This document shows, one piece after another, positions 54,106 through 63,197 of a stretch of DNA of 64,000 nucleotides; position 1 is the first letter of the stretch, and every line of letters starts with the position of its first letter. The translations under genes were made by a program, and so were the position numbers. A model generated the notes under the pieces. It was given only the letters and a program-made list of their open reading frames with translations. It was not told where the DNA came from and did no database searches. Source of the DNA: Acinetobacter colistiniresistens (lineage in GTDB: Bacteria > Pseudomonadota > Gammaproteobacteria > Pseudomonadales > Moraxellaceae); the NCBI RefSeq assembly GCF_024582815.1, contig NZ_CP102099.1, forward strand, positions 1,364,001 through 1,428,000, read 5' to 3'.

Positions 54106-55941
54106 ATGTCAGATATTAAAACTCTCCGTAACATTGCCATTATTGCGCACGTCGATCATGGTAAGACGACTTTAGTCGACAAACTTTTACAACAATCAGG
54201 TGCTCTTGGTGATCGCGCAGGCGAGATTGAACGTGTTATGGATTCTAACGCGCTTGAGTCTGAACGTGGTATTACCATTCTTGCAAAAAATACTGCAATT
54301 AAATGGTTAGATGCACGTACAAACACTGAATACCGCATTAACATTGTTGACACCCCGGGACACGCCGACTTCGGTGGTGAAGTTGAACGTGTAATGTCGA
54401 TGGTTGACTGTGTATTGCTTCTTGTAGACTCACAAGAAGGTCCAATGCCACAAACTCGTTTCGTAACGCAAAAAGCGTTCGCACGTGGTTTGAAGCCAAT
54501 CGTGATTATCAACAAAGTTGACAAGCCTAGCGCGCGTCCAGACTGGGTTATCGATCAAGTTTTTGATTTGTTTGATAACTTAGGCGGTACTGACGAACAG
54601 TTAGACTTCCCAGTTGTCTATGCTTCTGGTCTTCGTGGTGTTGCTGGTCCTTCACCAGAAGAATTAGCGGAAGATATGACACCGTTGTTCCAAACTATCG
54701 TTGATATCGTTGAACCACCAGCAGTTGATGTTGATGGTCCTTTCCAAATGCAGATTTCATCACTTGACTATAACAGCTTCGTAGGTGTTATTGGTGTTGG
54801 TCGTATTCAACGTGGTTCTGTAAAATTAAATACACCTGTTACTGTTATCGATAAAGATGGCAATACACGTAACGGCCGTATCTTAAAAATCATGGGTTAC
54901 CATGGTTTAGAGCGTGTTGATGTTGAATCAGCTTCAGCTGGTGACATCATCTGTATTACGGGTATTGATGCATTAAACATTTCCGATACGATTTGTGATC
55001 CTAAAAATGTTGAAGCATTACCAGCATTGTCTGTAGATGAACCGACTGTATCGATGACTTTCCAGGTAAACAACTCACCGTTTGCTGGTAAAGAAGGTAA
55101 ATTCGTAACTTCACGTAACATTCGTGAACGTCTTGACCGTGAATTGATTCACAACGTAGCACTTCGTGTTGAAGATACTGACAGCCCAGACCGTTTCAAG
55201 GTTTCAGGTCGTGGTGAACTTCACCTTTCAGTCTTAATTGAAAACATGCGTCGTGAAGGCTTCGAAATGGGCGTATCACGTCCACAAGTGATCATGAAAG
55301 AAATAGATGGCGAAAAACAAGAGCCATACGAAAATGTCACTTTTGACGTTGAAGAACAGCATCAAGGTTCTGTAATGGAACAAATGGGCTTCCGTAAAGG
55401 CGAAATGACCAATATGGAAGTTGACGGTAAAGGCCGTATCCGTATTGAAGCAACTGTACCTTCACGTGGCTTGATTGGTTTCCGTTCTGAATTCCTAACC
55501 ATGACTTCTGGTACAGGGATCATGACATCAAGCTTCTCGCATTACGGTCCAGCAAAAGCAGGTACTGTTGCGAAACGTCAAAATGGTGTGTTGATTTCTA
55601 TGGTTCAAGGGACTTGCTTGGGCTATGCATTATTTACGCTTCAAGACCGTGGTCGTTTATTCGCTAAACCACAGTTGGAAGTGTATGAAGGTATGATCAT
55701 CGGTATTAACTCACGTTCTGATGATATGGTTGTAAACCCAACCAAAGCGAAACAGTTAACTAACGTTCGTGCGTCAGGTACTGATGAAGCTTTAACTTTA
55801 ACACCTGCAATGGAATACACGCTTGAACAAGCGCTTGAATTCATTCAAGATGACGAGTTAGTTGAAGTAACACCAAAATCGATTCGTATCCGTAAGCGTT
55901 ACTTAACTGAAAACGAACGTAAGCGTAACCGCGATAAATAA
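54106..55941 (+). CDS. typA: Ribosome-associated GTPase TypA/BipA
   Basis: 611 residues from ATG 54106. The GTPase domain has AHVDHGKTTLVD (G1), ERGITILAKN (G2), DTPGHADFGGEVERV (G3), NKVDKPSARP (G4) and the EF-Tu-like domain 2, then EF-G-type domains and the BipA C-terminus ending SIRIRKRYLTENERKRNRDK. Longer in-frame extension upstream is non-homologous. It acts on ribosome assembly or translation under stress and low temperature. Followed by a clear terminator. Confidence 0.97.
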   Translation: MSDIKTLRNIAIIAHVDHGKTTLVDKLLQQSGALGDRAGEIERVMDSNALESERGITILAKNTAIKWLDARTNTEYRINIVDTPGHADFGGEVERVMSMVDCVLLLVDSQEGPMPQTRFVTQKAFARGLKPIVIINKVDKPSARPDWVIDQVFDLFDNLGGTDEQLDFPVVYASGLRGVAGPSPEELAEDMTPLFQTIVDIVEPPAVDVDGPFQMQISSLDYNSFVGVIGVGRIQRGSVKLNTPVTVIDKDGNTRNGRILKIMGYHGLERVDVESASAGDIICITGIDALNISDTICDPKNVEALPALSVDEPTVSMTFQVNNSPFAGKEGKFVTSRNIRERLDRELIHNVALRVEDTDSPDRFKVSGRGELHLSVLIENMRREGFEMGVSRPQVIMKEIDGEKQEPYENVTFDVEEQHQGSVMEQMGFRKGEMTNMEVDGKGRIRIEATVPSRGLIGFRSEFLTMTSGTGIMTSSFSHYGPAKAGTVAKRQNGVLISMVQGTCLGYALFTLQDRGRLFAKPQLEVYEGMIIGINSRSDDMVVNPTKAKQLTNVRASGTDEALTLTPAMEYTLEQALEFIQDDELVEVTPKSIRIRKRYLTENERKRNRDK

Positions 55942-55963
55942 TTTTTCTTCACCGAAAAATGAC

Positions 55964-55996
55964 AAAACCGCTAAATTTATTTAGCGGTTTTTTATT
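55964..55996 (+). terminator. Terminator of typA
   Basis: AAAACCGCTAAAT / ATTTAGCGGTTTTTT hairpin. Confidence 0.92.
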
Positions 55997-56184
55997 GCAT
56001 AAATCTGATGGGAAGGACATGCTTAAAGACATATTTTTATGAAAATAAAAAGTGTTGTTAAAGTGTGAAATAACTTTCTTTTTGATAAAAATATTAAATT
56101 ATCAGCATTATGTGGATAACCGCACCTGTGTAATAAACAATGCAAAAACAGGCCGCGATCAAGTTCAGCTCTGGAGAGTTATAG

Positions 56185-56616
56185 ATGAGTATTATTAAAG
56201 AATTTAAAGAATTTGCCATCAAGGGCAATATGATGGATTTGGCGATTGGTGTCATCATTGGTGGTGCTTTTGGTAAAATTATTGATTCATTAGTGAAAGA
56301 TATTGTAATGCCAGTGATTTCATGGATCTTGGGTGGCAATGTAGATTACACCAACTGGTTCCTTATCCTCGGCGATAACCCGAACAATGTGACGACGTTG
56401 AAAGCGGCACAGGATGCAGGACTGAATGTCTTTGCGTATGGTAGCTTCTTAACTATTCTTATTAATTTCTTGTTATTAGCATGGGTTGTGTTCTTATTAG
56501 TGAAAGTGATGAATCGTATTCGTAAACAAGAAGAGGCTGCACCTGAGCCAGAAGCAACGCCAGAAGATGTTCAACTGTTACGTGAAATTCGTGATGAGTT
56601 GAAAAAACAGGGCTAA
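56185..56616 (+). CDS. mscL: Large-conductance mechanosensitive channel MscL
   Basis: 143 residues, close to the usual 136. Starts [20 protein letters not shown], the conserved cytoplasmic S1 helix and gate region; membrane helix 1 is [21 protein letters not shown]; helix 2 is [20 protein letters not shown]; the C-terminal [20 protein letters not shown] and [15 protein letters not shown] bundle is intact. Opens under membrane tension to release osmolytes. CTGGAGAG precedes the ATG by eight bases. Confidence 0.97.
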   Translation: MSIIKEFKEFAIKGNMMDLAIGVIIGGAFGKIIDSLVKDIVMPVISWILGGNVDYTNWFLILGDNPNNVTTLKAAQDAGLNVFAYGSFLTILINFLLLAWVVFLLVKVMNRIRKQEEAAPEPEATPEDVQLLREIRDELKKQG

Positions 56617-56628
56617 GTGAGCTTGAAT

Positions 56629-56660
56629 AAAAAACGGCATCTGAGATGCCGTTTTTTATT
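56629..56660 (+). terminator. Terminator of mscL
   Basis: AAAAAACGGCAT / ATGCCGTTTTTT hairpin. Confidence 0.92.
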
Positions 56661-56772
56661 GTCTATTGGAACAGGACCGTGCTGGATAGTGGCGTAAAAT
56701 CGTCATTTCTCATAGAAAAAAAGCTGCTTTCATTTTAAGATGCTGTACATATTGTGAGGGGGATCAACCAAC

Positions 56773-57105
56773 ATGAACCGATTATTTGTATATGGTACAT
56801 TATGCCCAAATCGAGAAAATGCCCATATTTTGGGAGAAATCGGTGGCGACTGGCAGCAAGCTTCGGTGCATGGCACGATTCATATTCTAGATTGGGGGCC
56901 AGATAAAGGCTTGCCTGCTATCGTTCTGAATGAAGCAGATTCTTTGGTTGAGGGATATTTGTTTAGTACTGACAAATTAGAACAAAACTGGCAAATGCTG
57001 GATGATTTTGAAGGGATACAATATCAACGTGTAAAGACTCAGGTTCAGTTGTCTAATGGTGAAATGACATTGGCATGGACCTATGTGATGAGGCCACAGG
57101 ATTAA
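56773..57105 (+). CDS. Gamma-glutamylcyclotransferase-family protein (AIG2-like)
   Basis: 110 residues. FVYGTLCPNRENAH (the YGTL/substrate-anchoring motif), GTIHILDWGPDKGLPAIV, EGYLFSTDKLEQNWQMLDDFEG with the family's catalytic-type Glu, and a closing YVMRP. Enzymes of this fold release 5-oxoproline from gamma-glutamyl amino acids or amines. Exact substrate unknown. Convergent with the parvulin gene. Confidence 0.9.
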   Translation: MNRLFVYGTLCPNRENAHILGEIGGDWQQASVHGTIHILDWGPDKGLPAIVLNEADSLVEGYLFSTDKLEQNWQMLDDFEGIQYQRVKTQVQLSNGEMTLAWTYVMRPQD

Positions 57106-57129
57106 AAGATTTATTCTCGGAACTGACTG

Positions 57130-57157
57130 TTGAGCTTAAATCTAAATTTAAGCTCAA
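57130..57157. terminator. Hairpin between convergent genes
   Basis: TTGAGCTTAAAT / ATTTAAGCTCAA with a four-base loop; no T-run. Bidirectional termination is plausible. Confidence 0.6.
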
Positions 57158-57166
57158 GTAGACCGA

Positions 57167-57457
57167 TTATCTCAAACTGCCCATACGGAATTTGACTTCA
57201 ACCAAATGAAAACCAAACTGGCTTTTAATCGGACCATGTAAAATACGTTCTGCTGCGCTAAAGACCAGTTTATCGATGACAGGCACCAACTGACCTTTTT
57301 TCACCTCGCCGAGTTCACCACCACGTTTGGCTGAGTTGCAGGTTGAATATTGCTTGGCAACTTTTCCGAAATCTGCACCTGATTGAATCCGCTTTTTTAG
57401 CTGCTCAGCTAAATCTTTATCTTTGACGAGAATATGTCGAACAATCGCAGTTTGCAT
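57167..57457 (-). CDS. Peptidyl-prolyl isomerase, parvulin type (PpiC)
   Basis: 96 residues, single parvulin domain, no signal peptide. AIVRHILVKDKDLAEQLKKR, QYSTCNSAKRGGELGEVKKGQLVP and FSAAERILHGPIKSQFGFHLVEV are all family landmarks, with the active-site His, Cys/Asp and Phe residues in place. A cytosolic PpiC-type foldase. AAGGAG stands nine bases before ATG 57457. Confidence 0.94.
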   Translation of the reverse strand: MQTAIVRHILVKDKDLAEQLKKRIQSGADFGKVAKQYSTCNSAKRGGELGEVKKGQLVPVIDKLVFSAAERILHGPIKSQFGFHLVEVKFRMGSLR

Positions 57458-57488
57458 GATTTGTTCTCCTTGGGATATCTGAATAAGC

Positions 57489-58310
57489 CTAAGCTTTTTT
57501 TAACTTCAATGGTTGGCATTGCGGGCAAAATACGCTGGCACGTTGACCAAGCTTTAAGTTTTCCAGTGTGGTTTCGCAATTTACGCACATTTCGCCTGCA
57601 CGCCCATAGGCCAAAAGCGTCTGTTGAAAATAACCATTTTCACCCATGGCATTGCTATAGTCACGCAAGGTAGAGCCACCAAGATCAATTGCCTGTTTTA
57701 AGATGCGTTTAACTTCAATGACCAGTTTTTCTACCTGTGTTTTGCTTAAGGTTGAAGCTGGCTGTGCAGGATGAACCCCGATATTGAATAAACTTTCAGT
57801 CGCATAAATATTGCCGACACCAACCACCACATGATTATCCATCAAAGCAATTTTAATGCCGACATTCTTTTTACTCAGTTTTTCACCTAAGTAAGCCGCA
57901 TTAAAATCTTCACTGAGTGGCTCAGGGCCGAGTGTGTCGATCAGTTTGCTTTGATTGGCTTGGTCTAACCACAAAATGCAGCCAAAACGACGTGGGTCGT
58001 GATAGCGGAGTTGCAAATCCTCAAAATCAATCACCAGATGATCATGCTTTCTCAGCGCTTCATTAGCTTGACACAAACGAAAGCTGCCAGACATACCCAA
58101 ATGCCAGAGCATCTGATCTTGTTCAAATTCGGCCAGAATATATTTAGAGCGACGTTTCAGTTGCGTTAGACGTTGTCCAACCAGTTTGTCGAGATCGTTG
58201 GGAATTGGCCAGCGTAAACTCGCATTCAATACAGTGACGGCTTGAACACGTTGCTCTAAAAGAGGGAGAAGGCTGGTTTTGGTGGTTTCAACTTCAGGAA
58301 GTTCAGGCAT
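57489..58310 (-). CDS. mutM: Formamidopyrimidine-DNA glycosylase
   Basis: 273 residues from ATG 58310, chosen because the catalytic Pro2-Glu3 (MPELPEVET) must be at the N-terminus. Removes 8-oxoguanine and cleaves at abasic sites. It has the H2TH region (MDNHVVVGVGNIYATESLF), YGRAGEMCVNCETTLE and a C-terminal zinc finger completing with FCPQCQ. A 27-base in-frame extension upstream would bury the catalytic proline and is rejected. Ends 31 bases from the parvulin gene, so they may be cotranscribed. Confidence 0.97.
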   Translation of the reverse strand: MPELPEVETTKTSLLPLLEQRVQAVTVLNASLRWPIPNDLDKLVGQRLTQLKRRSKYILAEFEQDQMLWHLGMSGSFRLCQANEALRKHDHLVIDFEDLQLRYHDPRRFGCILWLDQANQSKLIDTLGPEPLSEDFNAAYLGEKLSKKNVGIKIALMDNHVVVGVGNIYATESLFNIGVHPAQPASTLSKTQVEKLVIEVKRILKQAIDLGGSTLRDYSNAMGENGYFQQTLLAYGRAGEMCVNCETTLENLKLGQRASVFCPQCQPLKLKKA

Positions 58311-58517
58311 ATAGAGCTCAAGTTGTTTCAACAACAATACAATGAGGGTAAATGTTTCACTTACAATTATGACGGTATTTAATTTTATTTGCCAATGCAG
58401 ATCGGTAACGTTCTTGATGATGGCCGTAAAATTTAAATAGGTAAGTTAAATATAAAATAATTAGATGCTTACTTTTAAAAATCATCCTTTTGAAATTTTG
58501 AGAAATAAGGAATCTTC

Positions 58518-60647
58518 ATGCCTTCACTGAAAATTAACCTTTTATATGGTTGCGTCGCAATGTGTATGGGGGTGGGTAATAGCGCTGTCTGGGCGGGTGA
58601 ATCTGATGCTGAGCAAGCTGTGCAATTGCCATCAATTAAAGTCGAGGCAACACGCACCGACACTACATATATACAAACACCAGCCTCAATTTTTAGGGTG
58701 GATATGCCTAAAGATGATCAATCAGCACAAGTGAATTTAACAGAGGTTGTTAAAGGAATTCCAAGTCTTCAATTACGTAATCGTGAGAACTATGCACAGG
58801 ATTTGCAATTGTCAATGCGCGGTTTTGGTGCACGCTCTACTTTTGGTGTGCGTGGCATTCGTTTATATACCGACGGTATTCCGGCAACGATGCCCGATGG
58901 GCAGGGGCAAACCTCAAATATTGATTTAAGCAGCTTGAGCCATCTTGAAGTATTAACGGGCCCATTTTCATCACTATATGGCAATTCATCAGGCGGCGCG
59001 ATTCTGGCAACAACCAGAGAGGGGCAGGGTAAAGACTCGATTGAAATGAGTTATGCTGGGGGCAGCCACAATAAGAATCGCGCGGGTATTGTGTTGCAAG
59101 GCGGTGCTAAAAATCAAAATGAACCGAGTTATGTGATTAGCTCATCTTATTTTGATACCGATGGTTTTCGAGACCATAGCGGAGCAAACAAGGTTTTAAG
59201 CAATGCAAAACTGACGTGGAATTTGGATGATGGTAGTAAGATTAACTGGATCACTAACTACGTCAAGATTGATGCTGATGATCCTAGTGGCTTAACACGA
59301 GCAGATTGGGAAGTGAATCCAAGACAAGTGGCAAAAAATGTTTTGGATTACAATGCACGTAAAAAGATTGATCAAACCCAAACAGGGCTTACATGGTCAA
59401 AACCAATCAATGACCAAAATGAACTGTATGCGATGGCCTACATTGGGCAACGTCAAGTAACACAATATCAATCGATTCCAGATATGGTTCAAAAAAATCC
59501 AGCGACACCGTATCAAGCTGGTGGAGTAATTGATTTTAAACGTGATTATTATGGTGCAGACTTCCGCTGGACGGGGAAGGACTTACTACCGAATACCCAG
59601 TTCAGTGCAGGTGTGGCAATTGATGCGATGAATGAAGGTCGACAAGGCTATCAAAACTTTAATGAGACTGGGGATAAAGGGGTAAAAGGAGCCCTGCGCC
59701 GTGATGAGCGTAATACCTTGTGGAATGTCGATCCTTATTTACAGGCTTCATGGTCTTTTTTACCAACGATGCGTCTAGATACAGGTGTGCGTTATAGTAA
59801 TGTGCATTACGAATCGAAAGATCATTATATTGTTGGTCTGAATGGGGATAATAGTGGCAAAACTAGCTATGAAGAAGTATTACCTTCAGTGGCTCTAAGT
59901 TGGCAAGTTATTCCAGAAGCTTTACTCTATGCAAGTTATGCCAAAGGTTTTGAAACGCCAACATTCACTGAGATGGCTTATCCTGCAAAAGGTGGCAGCA
60001 GCACGCTAGACTTAAGACCTTCAAAAAGTGATAACTATGAGGTGGGTCTAAAATCTTCAAATGTGTTAGGTGATTTTAATTTGGCTACATTCTACATTCA
60101 AACCAAGGATGACATTGTTGCAGCTGAAAATATTGGTGGTCGTGCAACTTTTAGGAATGCAGATAAGACTTTACGCAAAGGTGTTGAGTTGGCTTGGAAT
60201 AAAGCGCTTTGGAAAGATTTGGCCATCAATGCTAGTTATGCCTATTTAGATGCGACCTTTGATTCTAAAGTTCCTGCGGTTGGAAAAGTTGCTGAGATTC
60301 CTGAGGGAAATGCAATTCCTGGAATCGCAAAGAGCCAAGCTTTTATTGGTTTGGCGTGGAAACCTGAGCAGGGCTTTTACGCAGGTGCAGATGTGCAGTA
60401 TATGGATAAAGTGTATGTTAATGATATTAATAGTGATGCAGCACCAAATTATACGGTCGCGTCATTGTATACTGGATATGCGTGGAAATATGCAGACTGG
60501 GGAGTGAGTGGTTTTGCACGCGTAGATAACCTGTTCGATAAAAACTATGCAGGCTCGGTGATTGTTAACGAAGGAAGCAACCGCTTCTTTGAACCCGCAG
60601 ATGGGCGTAATTGGAGTGCTGGGATTAAAGTCAGCAAACAGTTCTAA
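58518..60647 (+). CDS. TonB-dependent outer membrane receptor
   Basis: 709 residues. Signal peptide MPSLKINLLYGCVAMCMGVG..., cleaved near VWA-GES. Plug domain has KVEATRTDTTY (TonB-box-like start), VNLTEVVKGIPSLQLRNREN, the LSMRGFGARSTFGVRGIRLYTDGIPATMPDGQG and SSLYGNSSGGAI motifs. A 22-strand barrel follows, with VRYSNVHYES, SYAKGFETPTFTEM and the terminal Phe. The ligand (ferric siderophore, citrate or other) cannot be told. No Fur box was identified with certainty, and no TonB or ABC partner genes are adjacent. Confidence 0.92.
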   Translation: MPSLKINLLYGCVAMCMGVGNSAVWAGESDAEQAVQLPSIKVEATRTDTTYIQTPASIFRVDMPKDDQSAQVNLTEVVKGIPSLQLRNRENYAQDLQLSMRGFGARSTFGVRGIRLYTDGIPATMPDGQGQTSNIDLSSLSHLEVLTGPFSSLYGNSSGGAILATTREGQGKDSIEMSYAGGSHNKNRAGIVLQGGAKNQNEPSYVISSSYFDTDGFRDHSGANKVLSNAKLTWNLDDGSKINWITNYVKIDADDPSGLTRADWEVNPRQVAKNVLDYNARKKIDQTQTGLTWSKPINDQNELYAMAYIGQRQVTQYQSIPDMVQKNPATPYQAGGVIDFKRDYYGADFRWTGKDLLPNTQFSAGVAIDAMNEGRQGYQNFNETGDKGVKGALRRDERNTLWNVDPYLQASWSFLPTMRLDTGVRYSNVHYESKDHYIVGLNGDNSGKTSYEEVLPSVALSWQVIPEALLYASYAKGFETPTFTEMAYPAKGGSSTLDLRPSKSDNYEVGLKSSNVLGDFNLATFYIQTKDDIVAAENIGGRATFRNADKTLRKGVELAWNKALWKDLAINASYAYLDATFDSKVPAVGKVAEIPEGNAIPGIAKSQAFIGLAWKPEQGFYAGADVQYMDKVYVNDINSDAAPNYTVASLYTGYAWKYADWGVSGFARVDNLFDKNYAGSVIVNEGSNRFFEPADGRNWSAGIKVSKQF

Positions 60648-60653
60648 GTGAAA

Positions 60654-60690
60654 ACAAGCAGCACTTACAAAGTGCTGCTTGTGGCTTTTT
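60654..60690 (+). terminator. Terminator of the TonB receptor gene
   Basis: ACAAGCAGCACT / AGTGCTGCTTGT, 5-base loop TACAA, followed by GGCTTTTTA. The T-run reaches the first bases of the convergent Sel1 gene. Confidence 0.85.
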
Positions 60691-61492
60691 ATTTTTTGGT
60701 TGGCGCTGCTTTTTTCGCAGCAATGGCTTCGTTAACTTTGACTAATGATTCTTTCGCATTTGGATAGTCCACAGCCGCTAAGCGTGAAAAGATATTTTTT
60801 GCCTGCTCTAAATCCTGATCGATAATACTGCCATTGGCAAGCATATTGCCAAGAATCATGAGAGAGGGTGCATAATCCTTTTTGGCAAGATCCTTTAAGC
60901 TCTCAATTGCTTGCTGTTGCATAAACGGGTTTTTATTCTTAACCCCAATACCAAGGTCATAAACTGCTTTTAAATTTCGTGCCGGATAATAATCCTTTCG
61001 GAGGAGAGGCAATAATTTCTGAATGGCGAGTTGGTCGTATTCAGGTTTTCCTTGGCGGAATAGAAGATCTGCAAACTCAACGGTTGCTTCATCTGAGCCT
61101 TGGATCGAGGCTTTTTCTAAATATTCTTTATACTTTTGTGGATTCTTGCCTAGGCCAAGCGTACCTTTGTGGTAGGCCTGAGCAATACTAAAGCTGGCTG
61201 GGCCATAGCCTTTAGTTGATGCGTCTTGGTAATATTGTAATGCTTTTTTCTCATCTTTTGCGGTACCTTGACCTAGCTGAGTCATGTAGCCAAGATTATA
61301 AATCGCTTGTTGATTACCCGTTGTGGCTAAACGTTGCATTTCTTGAAAGGCAGCAGCATAGTCCTTTGCTTCGTAAAGTTGGGTTGCTTTTGTAAAGACA
61401 GGATCGGGTTTAATGGTCGATGTTTTTGCGTCTGCTGCGAAAGCACTATGACTAACAACAGTAATTAAACTCGCAATCAGCAATTTTTTCAT
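60689..61492 (-). CDS. Sel1/TPR-repeat periplasmic protein
   Basis: 267 residues from ATG 61492, with AAGGAAAAATAAAC upstream. Sec signal peptide MKKLLIASLITVVSHSAFA, cleavage after AFA-ADAK. At least four Sel1-like units: QAIYNLGYMTQLGQGTAKDEKKALQYYQDAS, GPASFSIAQAYHKGTLGLGKN, SDEATVEFADLLFRQGK and APSLMILGNMLANGSIIDQDLEQAKNIFSRLAA. Such solenoids mediate protein contacts in the envelope; no partner is evident. Confidence 0.9.
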   Translation of the reverse strand: MKKLLIASLITVVSHSAFAADAKTSTIKPDPVFTKATQLYEAKDYAAAFQEMQRLATTGNQQAIYNLGYMTQLGQGTAKDEKKALQYYQDASTKGYGPASFSIAQAYHKGTLGLGKNPQKYKEYLEKASIQGSDEATVEFADLLFRQGKPEYDQLAIQKLLPLLRKDYYPARNLKAVYDLGIGVKNKNPFMQQQAIESLKDLAKKDYAPSLMILGNMLANGSIIDQDLEQAKNIFSRLAAVDYPNAKESLVKVNEAIAAKKAAPTKK

Positions 61493-61745
61493 GTTTATTT
61501 TTCCTTTCATGTTGATCTGCTTTCATCCCTTGTATGGCAGAACTCAATATGCTGTCCTCATCATAAAAGTTTAGGCAAAAATGTAAATAAGGATTTTGTA
61601 TAAATCGTGGTGAAATGAAAGAACCTAAATTAACTATTTTATATGAGTTAAGAACTATTAAATCAATATCTTATGTTTTATTTTTTTAGATAATCGCTTG
61701 TGACCCTTCTGTGGCAAAAGAGTCATAAGCCTTCATCATTGCATA

Positions 61746-62477
61746 TTATTTGTTACTGCTGGCTTCCTGTAAAAGCTGCTCAATCTGTTCAGCATTTTGT
61801 GGGCTGCCAGAGAGCCGCATGCCATTTTGTAAGAATAGGGTCGGAGTGCCATCAATTTGTAATTTTTGACCCAAGGCTAAATTCTTTTGTATTGGGGTTT
61901 CACACTGAGCTGCATTTTTTGGTGCTTTACGATGCAGCATATAATCTTCCCAAGCTTCGTACGGATTTTTGGAACACCAAATTTTATTGGCAACCGCTTC
62001 TGCCTGAGGATGTAATTTTTTCAGTGGGAATAAGAACAGATAAACTGTGACATTATCTATAGAGGTCATATGCTGTTCAAGTTTTTGGCAATAAGGACAG
62101 TCAGGATCGCTAAAGACGTACAGGATACGATCTCCCTTGCCTTTGACATATTTGATTGCTTGATCGAGCGGCAGTTGTTTGACATCAATTTTTCCAAATT
62201 CGGCTAAGTGCTCTTCGGTCAGATTTTTCTTGTTTTTGACATCGAGGAGGTTACCGAAAAACAGATACTTGGCGGTTTCATCAGTATAGATGATTTTACC
62301 TGCGGCATAGACTTCATAAATACCCGGTAAAGGAGAAGGACTAACCGATTTGACCGGAATATCTGGATAATTCTGTTTGAAGTTGCGTTCCAGTGTTTTG
62401 CTATCGGCATGTAATGTTTGTAAGCCAAAAAGGCTAAGCGTGATAGCGGATAACCATGTTTTGATCGTTATTTTCAT
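61746..62477 (-). CDS. dsbC: Thiol:disulfide interchange protein DsbC-like
   Basis: 243 residues from ATG 62477. Signal peptide MKITIKTWLSAITLSLFGLQ..., cleavage after LHA. Short N-terminal dimerisation domain (about 22-80, NYPDIPVKSVSPSPLPGIYEVYA), then a thioredoxin fold with DPDCPYCQKLEQH (CxxC active site, about 126-129) and the cis-Pro in GTPTLFLQNGMRLSG. It isomerises wrong disulfides in periplasmic proteins. A second cysteine pair is CSKN ... CETP, usual for the family. The start has little ribosome site. Confidence 0.92.
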   Translation of the reverse strand: MKITIKTWLSAITLSLFGLQTLHADSKTLERNFKQNYPDIPVKSVSPSPLPGIYEVYAAGKIIYTDETAKYLFFGNLLDVKNKKNLTEEHLAEFGKIDVKQLPLDQAIKYVKGKGDRILYVFSDPDCPYCQKLEQHMTSIDNVTVYLFLFPLKKLHPQAEAVANKIWCSKNPYEAWEDYMLHRKAPKNAAQCETPIQKNLALGQKLQIDGTPTLFLQNGMRLSGSPQNAEQIEQLLQEASSNK

Positions 62478-62551
62478 GTGGAATCGATTGTGTTGAGAAT
62501 ATAGGAACAATAACGTCGATTTAAACTTTCGACAAGAACAGCGATGAAACT

Positions 62552-62887
62552 TTATTTTAAATAGGGCTGCATCGCCAATTGAAGTAATTCAATCAGCTCA
62601 GGGTCCATATAGTGATAGTCATCTGGAATATCGAGCACAAACACTTTTTTATGCGCTAGTTGTTTGGAAAACTGTTCTTTGATCTGTTGCTTGTGTCGAG
62701 ATTCCATCACAAAGATTTGCTCAGCCCAAGCAATGTCTTTTAATGAAATGGTGTGTTTGGCATGACGGCTGGTGCCAGCTGAACGGGTACGTAGACCATA
62801 CCCTTGTGCGAAAATACGTTCAGCTGTTGGACTGCGCCATTGGTTACGGCTGCAAATAAAGAGAATATTCAGAATCAAAGAGTCCAA
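62552..62887 (-). CDS. Low-molecular-weight phosphatase-like protein
   Basis: 111 residues, shorter than the 150 of classical LMW-PTP. The start reads LNILFICSRNQWRSPTAERI, with the P-loop C-x5-R-S (CSRNQWRS, about 13-20), then RSAGTSRHAKHTIS, IFVMESRHKQQI and the catalytic-Asp region VLDIPDDYHYMDPEL. It is the small cytosolic subtype of bacterial protein tyrosine phosphatase or arsenate-reductase-like protein. The next gene upstream overlaps its start by 13 bases, so their translation is coupled. Confidence 0.86.
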   Translation of the reverse strand: MDSLILNILFICSRNQWRSPTAERIFAQGYGLRTRSAGTSRHAKHTISLKDIAWAEQIFVMESRHKQQIKEQFSKQLAHKKVFVLDIPDDYHYMDPELIELLQLAMQPYLK

Positions 62888-63108
62888 TAATTAAAACGGG
62901 CATCATGTAAAGATTGAGCTTTAGAAATGCGAGGATATTCGATTCTTAATTGCTTTGCCCGAGCAAGTTTAACTTGTCTTGTATAGAGATATTTCCATTG
63001 CTTTACAGGCTTCCACAAACGTGTTGTGTGTCTACAGTCTCGGCCTCGAAATAAAAACTTTTGCTTACGTCGCCATGCTCGGTTACGTTGTTGTGCTAAA
63101 TCATCCAT
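62875..63108 (-). CDS. Hypothetical basic protein coupled to phosphatase
   Basis: 77 residues, mostly Arg, Lys, Trp and Tyr: MDDLAQQRNRAWRRKQKFLF, then RGRDCRHTTRLWKPVKQW and a helical KLARAKQLRIEYPRISKAQS. Strong positive charge and no membrane segment. It overlaps the phosphatase by 13 bases. I do not recognise the family. Confidence 0.65.
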   Translation of the reverse strand: MDDLAQQRNRAWRRKQKFLFRGRDCRHTTRLWKPVKQWKYLYTRQVKLARAKQLRIEYPRISKAQSLHDARFNYWTL

Positions 63109-63111
63109 TAT

Positions 63112-63165
63112 AAAAAACTCATGAGTTAATCGGGTTCAGCAGCCGCGATAACACATGAGTTTTTA
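63112..63165 (-). terminator. Terminator-like hairpin of ygfZ
   Basis: AAAAACTCATG (63113-63123) / CATGAGTTTTT (63154-63164), T6 on the minus strand. Long 30-base loop. Confidence 0.65.
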
Positions 63166-63197
63166 CTATAATATTAAAGCCTAATTTCCACAAGGAT

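Noticed and set aside
58311..58337. Earlier start for MutM
   Set aside because: The catalytic Pro must be residue 2 after Met, which fixes the start at 58310.
58311..58517. Fur box before the TonB receptor
   Set aside because: AT-rich sequence only; no convincing 19-bp palindrome.
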